DNA of 64,000 nt from Aeromicrobium duanguangcaii (GTDB lineage Bacteria > Actinomycetota > Actinomycetes > Propionibacteriales > Nocardioidaceae). The notes below the pieces were generated by a model. It searched no databases, was not told the origin of the DNA, and saw nothing but the letters and a program-made list of their open reading frames with translations. The stretch's first letter is position 1. Every line of letters begins with the position of its first letter. The stretch spans positions 2,976,001 to 3,040,000 of the forward strand of contig NZ_CP101990.1 in assembly GCF_024508295.1 (NCBI RefSeq). Reading direction: 5' to 3'. The translations under genes were made by a program, and so were the position numbers. Below are positions 35,323-44,138 of this stretch, piece after piece.

Positions 35323-36183
35323 TCAGCCGAGCGAGAACCCGGCCCGGCCACGATCGATGACCACCGTTCCGTCGGTCCGTCGCACCCGGAACGCGACGAG
35401 ACCGGCATCGACGTCCCACACCTCCACCGTCAGCTCGTCCCCCGGCAGGACCGGGGCCGAGAAGCGACCCGACATGGAGCGCATCGCGTCGCCGTCGCCC
35501 TTGGCCACGGCGTCGACGAGCGATCGGCACGTGATGCCGTACGTGCACAGTCCGTGCAGGATCGGCCGCGGGAAGCCGCCCCGCGCCGCGAAGGACGGGT
35601 CGCTGTGCAGCGGGTTCCGGTCGCCGCTGAGCCGGTAGAGCAGGGCCTGCCCCGGCCACGACGCCGTGACGATCCGCTCGTCGGGGTCCCGGTCGGGCAC
35701 GGTGTCGTCCGGCGCCGCGGTGGCCTGGCCCCCGAACCCGCCCTCGCCGCGGATGAAGATGCCCGACCGCGAGGTGACCAGCGGCTCGCCGGTCTCGACC
35801 AGCACGGCCTCAGCCGCCGACCGCACGAGGGCGCCGCTGCGCTTGTCCTCGATGCTGGTGACCGTCGAGGTGATCGAGACCGTGCCCTGCGGCGGCAACG
35901 GCCGATGCAGCTCGATCGCCTGCTCGGCGTGCACGAGCATCGCCGGATCGAAGTCGCCGAGCTTGCGCCCGCGCGTCCCCCACGTCAGCATCACGCCGTA
36001 CGACGGCACCACCTTCTGACCGCCGCCATCGGGCGGTCCGTGCTCGGTCGTGTACGCCAGGTCCTCCAGCGGGTTGTCGTGACCGGCGCCGACACCGAGC
36101 GCATAGAGCAGCGCGTCGGTGCTGGTCCAGGACTTCTCGACCGGGTCGGAGCGCACTCCCACCACGTCATGGTTGAGGCTCAT
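35323..36183 (-). CDS. MaoC-family enoyl-CoA hydratase (double hotdog)
   Basis: 286 residues. The C-terminal hotdog has the hydratase-2 motif YRLSGDRNPLHSDPSFAARG followed by FPRPILHGLCTYGI, with Asp and His catalytic residues in D-x-N-P-L-H. The N-terminal half is the degenerate second hotdog common in HSD17B4/Htd-type proteins. It hydrates trans-2-enoyl-CoA to the (R)-3-hydroxyacyl-CoA. Its start overlaps the SDR stop (ATGA), and that SDR resembles the dehydrogenase half of HSD17B4, so the pair would do the same two steps as that fused enzyme. It is the last gene of the operon from 45148, seven bases from the convergent TetR gene. Confidence 0.9.
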   Translation of the reverse strand: MSLNHDVVGVRSDPVEKSWTSTDALLYALGVGAGHDNPLEDLAYTTEHGPPDGGGQKVVPSYGVMLTWGTRGRKLGDFDPAMLVHAEQAIELHRPLPPQGTVSITSTVTSIEDKRSGALVRSAAEAVLVETGEPLVTSRSGIFIRGEGGFGGQATAAPDDTVPDRDPDERIVTASWPGQALLYRLSGDRNPLHSDPSFAARGGFPRPILHGLCTYGITCRSLVDAVAKGDGDAMRSMSGRFSAPVLPGDELTVEVWDVDAGLVAFRVRRTDGTVVIDRGRAGFSLG

Positions 36184-37103
36184 GCCGGGACCTCCTGCGG
36201 GACCTTGCCGTTCATCAGGGCGTTGGGCCTGGCCTGAGCCAGCAGGTCCGGCAGGATCGTGTCGAGATCCTCGACCGTCAGGCGGCGCTGCTCCTCCACG
36301 CCCGGACCCGCGATCCAGCCCTCGGCGACGCTGACGTGACCGCCGCGCACGTTGAACACCCGGCCCGTCACCTCCTTCGCCGCCGGACTGGCCAGCCAGG
36401 CCACCAGCGGCGACACGTTCTCGGGCGCTCCCGGGTTGAACTCCCCCTCCGGGATCTCGGGGCGATCCGTGCGCAGCCCCTCGGTCATCCGCGTGAGCGC
36501 GGCCGGGGCGATGGCGTTGACGGTGATGCCGTACCGCGCCAGCTCACGCGAGGCGATGATGGTCATCGCCGCGATGCCGGCCTTGGCGGCGCCGTAGTTG
36601 CTCTGGCCCGGGTTGCCGTAGATGCCCGACGAGGACGTGGTGTTGATGATGCGCCCGTCGACCTGCTCACCCGCCCGCGCGAGCTCGCGCCAGTGGGTCG
36701 CCACCGCCTTCATGGGGGCGAAGGTGCCCCGCAGGTGCACCTTGATCACCGCGTCCCACTCGTCGATGGTCATGTTGATGAGCGTGCGATCGCGCAGGAT
36801 GCCGGCGTTGTTCACCAGGACGTCGACGCGGCCGAACGCGTCGAGCGTGGCGGCCAGCAGCCGGTCGGCGCCCTCGGGCTCGCTGATGTCGTCGCCGTTG
36901 ACGAGGACCTCGCCGCCACGGGCCCGGACCTGCTCGGCGACCTCCTCGGCGGGGCCCTGCTCGGTTCCGGTCCCGTCGAGCGAGGCGCCGAGGTCGTTGA
37001 CGACCACCGCGGCACCGCGCTCGGCGAACTCCAGGGCGTGGGCGCGGCCGAGACCTCGGCCAGCTCCCGTGATGATGACGACCTGACGGTCAGTTGTGGA
37101 CAT
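36180..37103 (-). CDS. Short-chain dehydrogenase (HSD17B4-like 3-hydroxyacyl-CoA dehydrogenase)
   Basis: 307 residues, longer than a minimal SDR. The NAD(P) motif is VVIITGAGRGLGRAHALEFA, then DVLVNNAGILRDRTLINM, TTSSSGIYGNPGQSNYGAAK (Ser, Tyr, Lys triad) and the RYGITVNAIAPAALTRM segment. The C-terminal 60 residues extend beyond the core, as in peroxisomal multifunctional enzyme type 2. It likely oxidises (R)-3-hydroxyacyl-CoA made by the MaoC hydratase. AGGAGG lies five bases before the ATG. The gap to the thiolase-like gene upstream is 40 bases, the largest break in the enzyme part of the operon. Confidence 0.92.
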   Translation of the reverse strand: MSTTDRQVVIITGAGRGLGRAHALEFAERGAAVVVNDLGASLDGTGTEQGPAEEVAEQVRARGGEVLVNGDDISEPEGADRLLAATLDAFGRVDVLVNNAGILRDRTLINMTIDEWDAVIKVHLRGTFAPMKAVATHWRELARAGEQVDGRIINTTSSSGIYGNPGQSNYGAAKAGIAAMTIIASRELARYGITVNAIAPAALTRMTEGLRTDRPEIPEGEFNPGAPENVSPLVAWLASPAAKEVTGRVFNVRGGHVSVAEGWIAGPGVEEQRRLTVEDLDTILPDLLAQARPNALMNGKVPQEVPA

Positions 37104-37143
37104 GCTTCCTCCTGTGCTGGACGTGGAATGGGGGCGCCGCGGG

Positions 37144-38292
37144 CTATCCGCGGGTGAGGACCAGGGTCGCGGCGCTCATGAACATGCCGCCGTTGCCGAG
37201 CACGAGGCTCGTCTCGACGTCCTCGACCTGGGCCTCGGCCTGTCCCCTGAGCTGACGGACCGACTCCTGGATGGCGAACATTCCGTACATCCCGGTGTGG
37301 GTGTACGAGAGTCCGCCGCCGTTGGTGTTCATCGGCAGGGACCCGCCCGGCGAGGTGTTGCCCTCGGCGACGAACGCGCCGGACTCACCGCGGCCGACGA
37401 AGCCCATGTCCTCCAGACCGAACAGCGGGACGTGCGCGAACGCGTCGTAGATCATCAGGTGATCGATGTCGGACGGGCCCATCCCGGCCTCGCGGAACGC
37501 CGCCTGGCTGGACAGCTCGAACTGGCGGCACCGGCTCATGTCCTCCATCTGCGACACCATCGGCGTCGTGGCGGCCTCGCCGGTTCCGGTCACCTGCACG
37601 AGCGGCTTGTCGGACCCGTGCGCCTCGGCGAACTCCCGCGAGGTCACCACCAGGGCGCCGCCGCCGTCGGTCACCAAGCAGCACATCAGCAGGGTGAACG
37701 GCCAGGCGACCTGCCGGGCCGACAGAACGTCGTCGACCGTCAGCTCCTCGCGGAACATCGCGCGGGTGTTGCGCGACGACCACCGGCGCTGCGCCACGGC
37801 CACCTCGGCCATCTGCTCGATCGTGTTGCCGGTCTCCTGCAGGAACCGCAGCGCCGGGACGGTGAACGTCGTGGGCGGGCCCAGCACGCCGTACGGCATC
37901 TCGAACTGGGCCATCGCCGAGTCGACCGGGCGCGCCCACGGCGCGGCACCGACCCGCGACCGGCCGGACTCACCGTGCGTGATCAGGACGACCTCCGCGT
38001 GACCGGCGCGGATCGCCGCGACCGCGTGCCGCACGTGGAACAGGAAGGACGAGCCGCCGACGGACGTCCCGTCGACATACGTCGGCGTGATGCCCAACGC
38101 GTGGGCCACCGCGACAGGTCCGGGGCCACCGGTGGAGACCGAAGCGATCCCGTCGACCTGGTCGAGGCGAAGACCGGCGTCAGCCAGCGCGCGACGCGCC
38201 GACTGCACGTGCAGCTCCATGGTGGACAGGTTCGGCAGCTTGCCGACCTCCTCGGTCTCGGCAGCGCCGAGGATGACGACGTCGGCGCTCAT
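37144..38292 (-). CDS. Thiolase-fold lipid-transfer protein (SCP2/Ltp-type) lacking the nucleophilic Cys
   Basis: 382 residues. The fold is shown by SARRALADAGLRLDQVDGIA, AAIRAGHAEVVLITHGES, LLMCCLVTDGGGALVVTS, DAFAHVPLF and NTNGGGLSYTHTGMYG with IQESVRQLRG. At the normal Cys position the chain reads DGTSVGGSSF, and the C-terminal Cys-x-Gly is replaced by LGNGGMF. The thiolase Claisen chemistry is therefore doubtful. The Cys-less Ltp2 proteins of steroid catabolism are retro-aldolases that need a DUF35 partner, and a DUF35 gene is directly upstream here with a four-base overlap. A retro-aldol cleavage in side-chain degradation is the best guess. Confidence 0.85.
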   Translation of the reverse strand: MSADVVILGAAETEEVGKLPNLSTMELHVQSARRALADAGLRLDQVDGIASVSTGGPGPVAVAHALGITPTYVDGTSVGGSSFLFHVRHAVAAIRAGHAEVVLITHGESGRSRVGAAPWARPVDSAMAQFEMPYGVLGPPTTFTVPALRFLQETGNTIEQMAEVAVAQRRWSSRNTRAMFREELTVDDVLSARQVAWPFTLLMCCLVTDGGGALVVTSREFAEAHGSDKPLVQVTGTGEAATTPMVSQMEDMSRCRQFELSSQAAFREAGMGPSDIDHLMIYDAFAHVPLFGLEDMGFVGRGESGAFVAEGNTSPGGSLPMNTNGGGLSYTHTGMYGMFAIQESVRQLRGQAEAQVEDVETSLVLGNGGMFMSAATLVLTRG

Positions 38293-38732
38293 CGGGTGGC
38301 CTCCTCGTCCGGCTCGAAGACCGGGATCTGCAACCTGCCCCGGTCCTCGAAGGCCACGCGCACCGGAAGGTCCAGCGGCAGGTTGGCCGGGTCCGGAACG
38401 ACGCCGACGATGTTCGTCATCATCCGCGGACCCTCCTCCAGCTCGACCACGGCGATGACCGTCGGCCCGTCGAAACCGGGGGCGGGACGCGCCGAGATGA
38501 CGTAGGAGTAGAGAGTCCCCCGCCCCGAGCATCGGATCCATTCCAGGTCCTGCGACCCACACGTCGGGCAGGAGGTGCGCGGGTAGAAGAACGGCTCCGT
38601 GCAGCTCAGGCACGACTGGATCCGCAGCTCGCCGGCGGCGGTCCCGTCCCAGAACGGTTGCGTCTCGGGAGTGGGGCGGGGCACGAAGCGCTCCGCCACG
38701 TCCGCTCGCGGCTTGGTGTCGGTGATGGACAT
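38289..38732 (-). CDS. Zn-ribbon/OB-fold DUF35 protein, partner of the thiolase-fold protein
   Basis: 147 residues. The N-terminal helix (PETQPFWDGTAAGELRIQSC) leads to a four-Cys Zn ribbon, CLSCTEPFFYPRTSCPTCGS, and an OB-fold follows (GRGTLYSYVISARPAPGFDG, TVIAVVELEEGPRMMTNIVG). DUF35 proteins pair with thiolase-fold enzymes such as Ltp2 (in ChsH2-type complexes) or thiolases, binding CoA and shaping the site. The ATG overlaps the MBL stop by one base and its own stop overlaps the thiolase-like start, so the three are translationally coupled. Confidence 0.9.
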   Translation of the reverse strand: MSITDTKPRADVAERFVPRPTPETQPFWDGTAAGELRIQSCLSCTEPFFYPRTSCPTCGSQDLEWIRCSGRGTLYSYVISARPAPGFDGPTVIAVVELEEGPRMMTNIVGVVPDPANLPLDLPVRVAFEDRGRLQIPVFEPDEEATR

Positions 38733-39553
38733 CAGTGATGGGCCTTTCTGGTGATGGAGTCGTGATCGCTCCGGGGTTCGGAGAGGTAGTGCAAGATCGC
38801 CTCGACCGAGGCCTGCGCGGCGCGCAGGCGCGTCGATTCCAGATGGGGATGGATCAGACGGGCGATCTCGGCCGACGTGTGGCCCCGGGCGGCGTGCCCG
38901 GCGACCTGCTCGACCCGCCGTCGCCGGTCGCTGGTGCGATCGCGCAGGTAGCTGCGCGGCTCGCGCACCACGGGCCCGTGACCGGGGAGGAACACCCAGT
39001 CGTCGTCGACCAGCCCGCCCAGCCGGCGCATCGACGCGAGCATGTCCGCGATCGTCCCGTCCGGGTGACTGATGAACGGGTTCACGCGCGCCAGCACGGT
39101 GTCGCCCGTCAGCACCAGCCGGCGCTCCGGCACGACCAGGCTCACCCCGTCGGCCGTGTGGCCGGGAGTGCTGAGCACCCACGCCTCGGTCCCGCCGACG
39201 TCGAACCTCGTCCCCTCGGGGACCACCCCGCGCTGCACGCGGGGCCGCACGGGTGCGGACCAGCGCTCGGCCAGCGGGGTGGCCGCGTCCGAGTGGTCGT
39301 TGTGGTGGTGGCTCAGCAGCACCTCACGAACGTGCGAGCCACTGGACTTCACCACCTCGTCGATCGCGTCGAGGTGCGCCGGATCGTCGGGCCCGGGATC
39401 GACCACGACCGCATCGCCGCCGCCGGTCAGCACCCAGGTGTTGGTGCCCTCGAACGTCCACGCGTTCGCGTTGGGCGCGAGCACCAGATGGATTCCCGGT
39501 GCCACCTCCACCGGGGAACCCGGTGAAGGCGCGGCACCGTCGACGTCCCACAC
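38732..39553 (-). CDS. MBL-fold metallo-hydrolase
   Basis: 273 residues. The metal motif is LLSHHHNDHSDAA (H-x-H-x-D-H), with further ligands in LSTPGHTADGVS, VLTGDTVLA and FLPGHGPVVRE. The C-terminal 60 residues form a winged-helix-like tail (TSAEIARLIHPHLE). This matches the LACTB2/Lactamase_B_2 type found in CoA-ester and nucleic-acid-related hydrolases; in this operon hydrolysis of an ester, amide or thioester of the imported compound is plausible but unproven. GTG 39553 follows the substrate-binding-protein stop by one base, with AGGA overlapping that junction. Confidence 0.85.
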   Translation of the reverse strand: MWDVDGAAPSPGSPVEVAPGIHLVLAPNANAWTFEGTNTWVLTGGGDAVVVDPGPDDPAHLDAIDEVVKSSGSHVREVLLSHHHNDHSDAATPLAERWSAPVRPRVQRGVVPEGTRFDVGGTEAWVLSTPGHTADGVSLVVPERRLVLTGDTVLARVNPFISHPDGTIADMLASMRRLGGLVDDDWVFLPGHGPVVREPRSYLRDRTSDRRRRVEQVAGHAARGHTSAEIARLIHPHLESTRLRAAQASVEAILHYLSEPRSDHDSITRKAHH

Positions 39554-39554
39554 G

Positions 39555-41192
39555 TCAGTCCTGCTTCAGCCAGATGTCCTGGTACTCGCGGGCCGAGTAG
39601 TCAGGGTGGGGGTTCCACGAGCGCACCCGCGGCGACAACAGGGTCTGACCGTCGTAGACGTACAACGGCAACGGCGTCAGCACCTTCTCGAGGATGTGCC
39701 GGTCGATCTCCTGCAGCGCCTTCTCGCGCTGGTCGGCGTCGGACATCGCCTTCTGTGCGTCGATCATCGCGTCCAGCTCGGGGTCGTCGACGTTCGACCA
39801 GTTGCGGCTGCCCTGCGAGTGGTACTCCGTGCTCAGGTACTCGTTTGCGGTGAGCATCGGCGTCTGCAGGCCGTACCCGATGTCGTACTTGCCGTTCGGC
39901 CAGGTGTCACCGGCGTACGTCGCATAGTCCTGGACCTCGAGCTCGACCTTGATGCCGACCTTCGCCAGGTCCTCCTGGACCCACTGCGCCTCACGGACGA
40001 TCGTCTCGCCGTAGCCCGTCGTGACGACCATCTTCGCGGAGAACCCGTCGGGGAACCCGGCCTTCTTGAGCAGTCGCTTGGCCTCGTCGGGGTCGTACGG
40101 GACGAGCTTCTCGACCTCGTCCGTCGGCAGCGCGCCGAACAGGCTCGGGGTGATCGGACCGGTGACGGTTCCACCGGCACGGATGCCGTCGATCATGCCC
40201 TGCTTGTCGATCGCCAACGCCACCGCGCGACGAACCTCGACCTTGTCGAACGGCTTCTTGTCGGCGTTCATGTAGACGCGGGTCTGCGTCGTGCCGGCCT
40301 CCTGGCTCTTCTGCAGCCCCTTGACCTGGCTGAGCAGCTGGTCCACCTGCCGCTTCTCGGTCGACAGCGTGGTGATCATGTCGATCTTGCCGCTGCGCAG
40401 CGCCGCGATCTGCGCCTGCGCGTCGGGCATGATCGTCGTCGTGTAGCCGTCGAGATACGGCTGACCCTCGACGAAGTAGTCCTGGTTCTTCAGGTAGACG
40501 CGCTCCTGGTTGCGCTTCCAGCTGTCGAGCACGAACGGGCCGGTGCCGATCGCGTCGGTCGCCGGATCGAATCCGCCGTTCGTGGCCTCGCACGGCAGGA
40601 TCGCCAGGAAGGGATTGGCGAGCGTCTCGTCGAACGCCGAGTAGGGCGTCTTGAGCTGGAAGACCAGCGTGCGCTCGTCGGGAGTCGTGAGCGACTCGAC
40701 GTTCGAGATCAGGCCGAGCGCGTGACCCTGGATCTCCTTGATCCGGTCGAAGGTGCAGACGACGTCATCGACGGTCAGCTCGCGGCCGTTCACCGGAGCC
40801 TTGTCGTGCCACACGACACCTTCGCGCAGGGTGACGGTCCACGTCTTCGCGTCGTCACTGGACTTCCATTCCTCGGCGAGGTCGCCCTCGACCTCGTTGG
40901 TGCCGTAGTCGATGTCCGGGCCCGTCTTGAACGCCAGGAGTCGGCTGTACACCGCACCCACGGCACTGTGGACCGAATACGCCGGCTCCTTCTGCGGATC
41001 GAGCGACGGAGCATCCGCCGTGCCGGCGACCTGGAACGTCCCGCCGGACTGCGGCGGCCCGTCGTCCTCGACGAGCGCGCCCTTGCCGGAATCGGTGCTG
41101 CCTCCGGACGAGCTGCCGAAGCAGCCGGACGCGACGACCGCCGTGGCGACGAGTGTGGCGGCGATTCTCGCCCTGCGATGGGAACGGTGCAT
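39555..41192 (-). CDS. ABC transporter substrate-binding lipoprotein (SBP_bac_5, Dpp/Opp type)
   Basis: 545 residues. A lipoprotein signal ends in VVASGC with Cys24. The family 5 features are GGTFQVAGTADAPSLDPQKE, LAEEWKSSDDAKTWTVTLRE, VNGRELTVDDVVCTFDRI, VRRAVALAIDKQGMIDGI and DEAKRLLKKAGFPDGFSAKM. Such proteins bind peptides, nickel or opine- and glycoside-like compounds; sequence alone does not settle which. AAGGAG precedes ATG 41192. The gene follows both permeases and ATPases, with a 7-bp hairpin just upstream that may raise its expression. Catabolic enzyme genes follow directly, so the ligand is probably the pathway substrate. Confidence 0.93.
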   Translation of the reverse strand: MHRSHRRARIAATLVATAVVASGCFGSSSGGSTDSGKGALVEDDGPPQSGGTFQVAGTADAPSLDPQKEPAYSVHSAVGAVYSRLLAFKTGPDIDYGTNEVEGDLAEEWKSSDDAKTWTVTLREGVVWHDKAPVNGRELTVDDVVCTFDRIKEIQGHALGLISNVESLTTPDERTLVFQLKTPYSAFDETLANPFLAILPCEATNGGFDPATDAIGTGPFVLDSWKRNQERVYLKNQDYFVEGQPYLDGYTTTIMPDAQAQIAALRSGKIDMITTLSTEKRQVDQLLSQVKGLQKSQEAGTTQTRVYMNADKKPFDKVEVRRAVALAIDKQGMIDGIRAGGTVTGPITPSLFGALPTDEVEKLVPYDPDEAKRLLKKAGFPDGFSAKMVVTTGYGETIVREAQWVQEDLAKVGIKVELEVQDYATYAGDTWPNGKYDIGYGLQTPMLTANEYLSTEYHSQGSRNWSNVDDPELDAMIDAQKAMSDADQREKALQEIDRHILEKVLTPLPLYVYDGQTLLSPRVRSWNPHPDYSAREYQDIWLKQD

Positions 41193-41219
41193 CGTGTCTC
41201 CTTGGGATGAGTGGTGGCG

Positions 41220-41236
41220 CGGCCCGGAACGGGCCG
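41220..41236 (-). repeat. Intercistronic hairpin between permease and substrate-binding protein genes
   Basis: CGGCCCG and CGGGCCG pair perfectly around a GAA loop, 28 bases upstream of the binding-protein start codon. It probably acts as an mRNA-stabilising or processing element or a partial terminator that separates the dosage of the binding protein from the permeases. Confidence 0.5.
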
Positions 41237-41254
41237 GTGAAGATGTCGGGGTCG

Positions 41255-42163
41255 TCATCGGCGTTGCTTGGGATCGAGGAAGTCGCGCAGCGCATCGCCG
41301 AGCAGGTTGAACGCGAGCACGGACAGCGACAGGGCGAGGCCGGGGAACAGCGCCATCCAGGGGGCGATCTCGAGTTGGCGCGAGGCCTCGCTGAGCATCC
41401 GGCCCCACGACGGTGTCGGCGGCGGTGTGCCGATGCCCAGGAAGCTGAGCGCCGACTCGGCGATCAGCACGATCGCGAACAGCAGGCTCGTGACGACGAA
41501 CAGCGGCGCCATCAGGTTGGGCAGGCCGTAGCGGAACAGGATCCGCGGCGTGCTGCAGCCCACCGCGCGCGCCGCCTCGACATACGTCTCCTCGCGAATG
41601 CGCAGCATCTCGCCGCGAGAGACGCGGTTGAACGCCGGCACCACCAGCAGCGCCAGGGCCAGGATCGTGTTGCGGATGCTCGGTCCGAGCAGCGCGGCGA
41701 CGAACAGCAGCAGCACGATGGACGGCACCGCCATCAGGGAGTCCATGACGCGCTGGATGACGGTGTCGATCCAGGTCCCGCCGAAGTAGCCGGACACGAT
41801 GCCCAGCACCAGGCCGATCAACCCGCCGATCGCCAGCGTCGCCACCGAGATCAGCAGCGAGGTGCGGGCCCCGTACATGACGCGGCTGAGCACGTCGCGA
41901 CCGAGCTCGTCGGTGCCCATGAGGTGACCACCGCCGGGCGGCACCATGATCTCGTCGCGGCTCTGCGCCAGCGGGTTGTACGGCGCGAGCCACGGCGCCA
42001 GCGCGGCCAGGGCGACGAACACGACGATGATGATCGCCGCGGCCGCGCCGAGGGGCTGCTCCTTGAAGTAGCGCAGGATCCCTCGCCGTGGCGTGAGCAC
42101 CTGGGGCTTGGCGGCGCGCCGCGAGAGCCGCGGCATGAGGACGTGGATTCCGGGAATGGTCAT
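41255..42163 (-). CDS. ABC transporter permease (DppC/OppC type)
   Basis: 302 residues with an N-terminal helix (GAAAAIIIVVFVALAALAPW) after a basic cytoplasmic lead, then PPGGGHLMGTDELGRDVLSR, the hallmark of the DppC family, and five further helices. The EAA loop reads YVEAARAVGCSTPRILFRYG. It forms the channel with the DppB homologue. The stop is followed by 62 bases with a hairpin before the binding-protein gene. The start lies 11 bases after the DppB stop. Confidence 0.93.
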   Translation of the reverse strand: MTIPGIHVLMPRLSRRAAKPQVLTPRRGILRYFKEQPLGAAAAIIIVVFVALAALAPWLAPYNPLAQSRDEIMVPPGGGHLMGTDELGRDVLSRVMYGARTSLLISVATLAIGGLIGLVLGIVSGYFGGTWIDTVIQRVMDSLMAVPSIVLLLFVAALLGPSIRNTILALALLVVPAFNRVSRGEMLRIREETYVEAARAVGCSTPRILFRYGLPNLMAPLFVVTSLLFAIVLIAESALSFLGIGTPPPTPSWGRMLSEASRQLEIAPWMALFPGLALSLSVLAFNLLGDALRDFLDPKQRR

Positions 42164-42174
42164 GGCATGCCTTC

Positions 42175-43122
42175 TCAGTAACGGATCCGGGGATCGACGA
42201 TCGCGTAGAGCACGTCGACGATGAGGTTGACGAGGATGAACAGGCCGCCGTAGACGATCACGCAGCCCAGGACGACCGGGTAGTCGCGTTGCTGGACCGC
42301 ATCGAAGATCAGCGAGCCCATGCCCGGGATGGAGAAGATCGACTCGAGGATCACGGTGCCGCCGAGGATCGAGCCGACCTGCAGGCCCAGCAACGAGAAC
42401 ACCGGGATCAGGCTGTTGCGGCCCGCGTGCTTGAACAGCACGTTCCATTCCGAGGCCCCGCGGGCCCGGACGGTGCGGATGAAGTTCGATCCGAGCACCT
42501 CGAGCATCGAGGACCGCAGCATGCGGGCCACACCCGCCATCGAGCCCACCGCGAGCGCGAAGGCCGGCAATGCCAAGTGAGTCAGGTTCTGTCCCAGGTT
42601 CTCCCCGGGACTGGCGTAGACCAGCGGAGCCGACCAGCCGAACCACTGCGCCAGGAACGTGATCAACAGGAGCGCAAGCCAGAAGTTCGGCACCGACATC
42701 CCCACGACGGCGAGGATCCGCATCGCCTGGTCCAGCAGGGAGTTCTGTTTCAGCGCCGAGGCGACGCCGAGCGGGATGCCCAGCAGCAGACCCAGGACGA
42801 GCGCGAGCAGACCCAGCTCGAGGGTGGCCGGCAGCCGCTCGGTGATGTGCTCCAGTACGGGACGGCCGTCCTCGAAGGACGTGCCGAAGTCCAGCCGCAC
42901 CAGGTCGGACATGAACGTCAGGAACTGGCTCAGCACCGGTTGGTCCAGCCCCAGCTCGGCCGCTCGTTGAGCCACCTGTTCATCGGTGGCTCCCGGCGCG
43001 TCCGCCAACTGCAGCCTGACGACGTCACCGGGGATCGCCCGCAGGGTCAGGAAGGTGAACGATGCGACGAGCCCCAGGACGAGAAGGCCGTATCCGAGCC
43101 GACGACTCGTGAACATGATCAT
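42175..43122 (-). CDS. ABC transporter permease (DppB/OppB type)
   Basis: 315 residues with six helices. The family N-terminus RRLGYGLLVLGLVASFTFLT, the RAIPGDVVRLQL segment, LDFGTSFEDGRPVLEHI, and the EAA loop IRTVRARGASEWNVLFKHAG are present, ending in YAIVDPRIRY as in other DppB proteins. It pairs with the DppC homologue in the membrane. ATG 43122 overlaps the stop of the upstream ATPase gene by four bases. Confidence 0.93.
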   Translation of the reverse strand: MIMFTSRRLGYGLLVLGLVASFTFLTLRAIPGDVVRLQLADAPGATDEQVAQRAAELGLDQPVLSQFLTFMSDLVRLDFGTSFEDGRPVLEHITERLPATLELGLLALVLGLLLGIPLGVASALKQNSLLDQAMRILAVVGMSVPNFWLALLLITFLAQWFGWSAPLVYASPGENLGQNLTHLALPAFALAVGSMAGVARMLRSSMLEVLGSNFIRTVRARGASEWNVLFKHAGRNSLIPVFSLLGLQVGSILGGTVILESIFSIPGMGSLIFDAVQQRDYPVVLGCVIVYGGLFILVNLIVDVLYAIVDPRIRY

Positions 43123-44138
43123 GCGCGGACTCCGCTCTCCGCGCCCTCGACCAGGTGGCAGGCGGCGGACCGCTCCCCCAAGGTCAGGAGCGTGGGCTCG
43201 AGGTGGTCGCAGGGCTCGAAGCGTCGCGGGCACCGGGTGTGGAAGTGGCATCCGGACGGCGGCCGACTGGGGCTGGGGATCTCGCCCGACAGCGGGGCCC
43301 GCAGCTCGCCCCGCCGCTCCAGCGACGGGACGGCCTCGACGAGTGCCGCCGTGTACGGGTGCAGCGGCGCGCCCATCAGGGTGTCCGTCGGCCCGGACTC
43401 GACGACCTTGCCCAGGTACATCACGCTGATGCGATCGGACATGTACCGCACGACGTTCAGGTCGTGGGCGATGAACAGGTAGCTCAGTCCGAGCTCGCGC
43501 TGGACGTCGCGCAGCAGGTTGAGGATCTGCGCCTGGACCGAGACGTCCAGGGCCGAGACGGCCTCGTCGCACACGATCAGCTCGGGGTTCGTGGTCAGCG
43601 CCCGGGCGATGCCGATGCGCTGGGCCTGGCCACCGGAGAACTGGTGCGGGTACCGCTCCAGCGCGCTCGAGGGCAGACCCACCAGGTCGAGCAGCTCGCG
43701 GCATCGATTCCGCCGCGACTCCGCGTTCCCGACCCCGTGGACGATCATCGGCTCGGTCAGGACCTCCTCGATCGTCATCCGCGGGCTGAACGAGCTGACC
43801 GGGTCCTGGAAGACCAGCTGCATGCGGCGGCGCAGGTGCGCGAGGTCGCGGCGACGCAGCGTCGAAACGTCCGTGCCGTCGAACCTGACCGAGCCCGCCG
43901 TGGGCTCCAGCAGGCTCAGCGCCAGCCGGCCCAGCGTCGACTTGCCCGAGCCGGACTCACCCACCAGGCCGACGGTCTCGCCACGGCGCACCGACAGCGA
44001 CACGCCGTCGACGGCGCGCACGGGCGGTTGCTTGCGCCGACCGGGGAAGTGCTTCACCACCTGGTCCAGCTCGAGGATCGTGTCGACCGCGGGGCCCGGC
44101 TCGTCCACGGCCAGCGGCCGGGCGATCGCGGCGCTCAT
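43119..44138 (-). CDS. ABC transporter ATP-binding protein (DppF/OppF type)
   Basis: 339 residues. Walker A is LVGESGSGKSTLG, the Q-loop VFQDPVSSFSPRMT, the signature FSGGQAQRIGIARAL and Walker B ELIVCDEAVSALDVSVQ, with the C-terminal oligopeptide extension and its Cys-rich PSGCHFHTRCPRRFEPC. Four-Cys tails of this kind are common in DppD/F ATPases and may bind an Fe-S cluster or metal. The start overlaps the upstream DppD stop (ATGA). Confidence 0.94.
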   Translation of the reverse strand: MSAAIARPLAVDEPGPAVDTILELDQVVKHFPGRRKQPPVRAVDGVSLSVRRGETVGLVGESGSGKSTLGRLALSLLEPTAGSVRFDGTDVSTLRRRDLAHLRRRMQLVFQDPVSSFSPRMTIEEVLTEPMIVHGVGNAESRRNRCRELLDLVGLPSSALERYPHQFSGGQAQRIGIARALTTNPELIVCDEAVSALDVSVQAQILNLLRDVQRELGLSYLFIAHDLNVVRYMSDRISVMYLGKVVESGPTDTLMGAPLHPYTAALVEAVPSLERRGELRAPLSGEIPSPSRPPSGCHFHTRCPRRFEPCDHLEPTLLTLGERSAACHLVEGAESGVRA

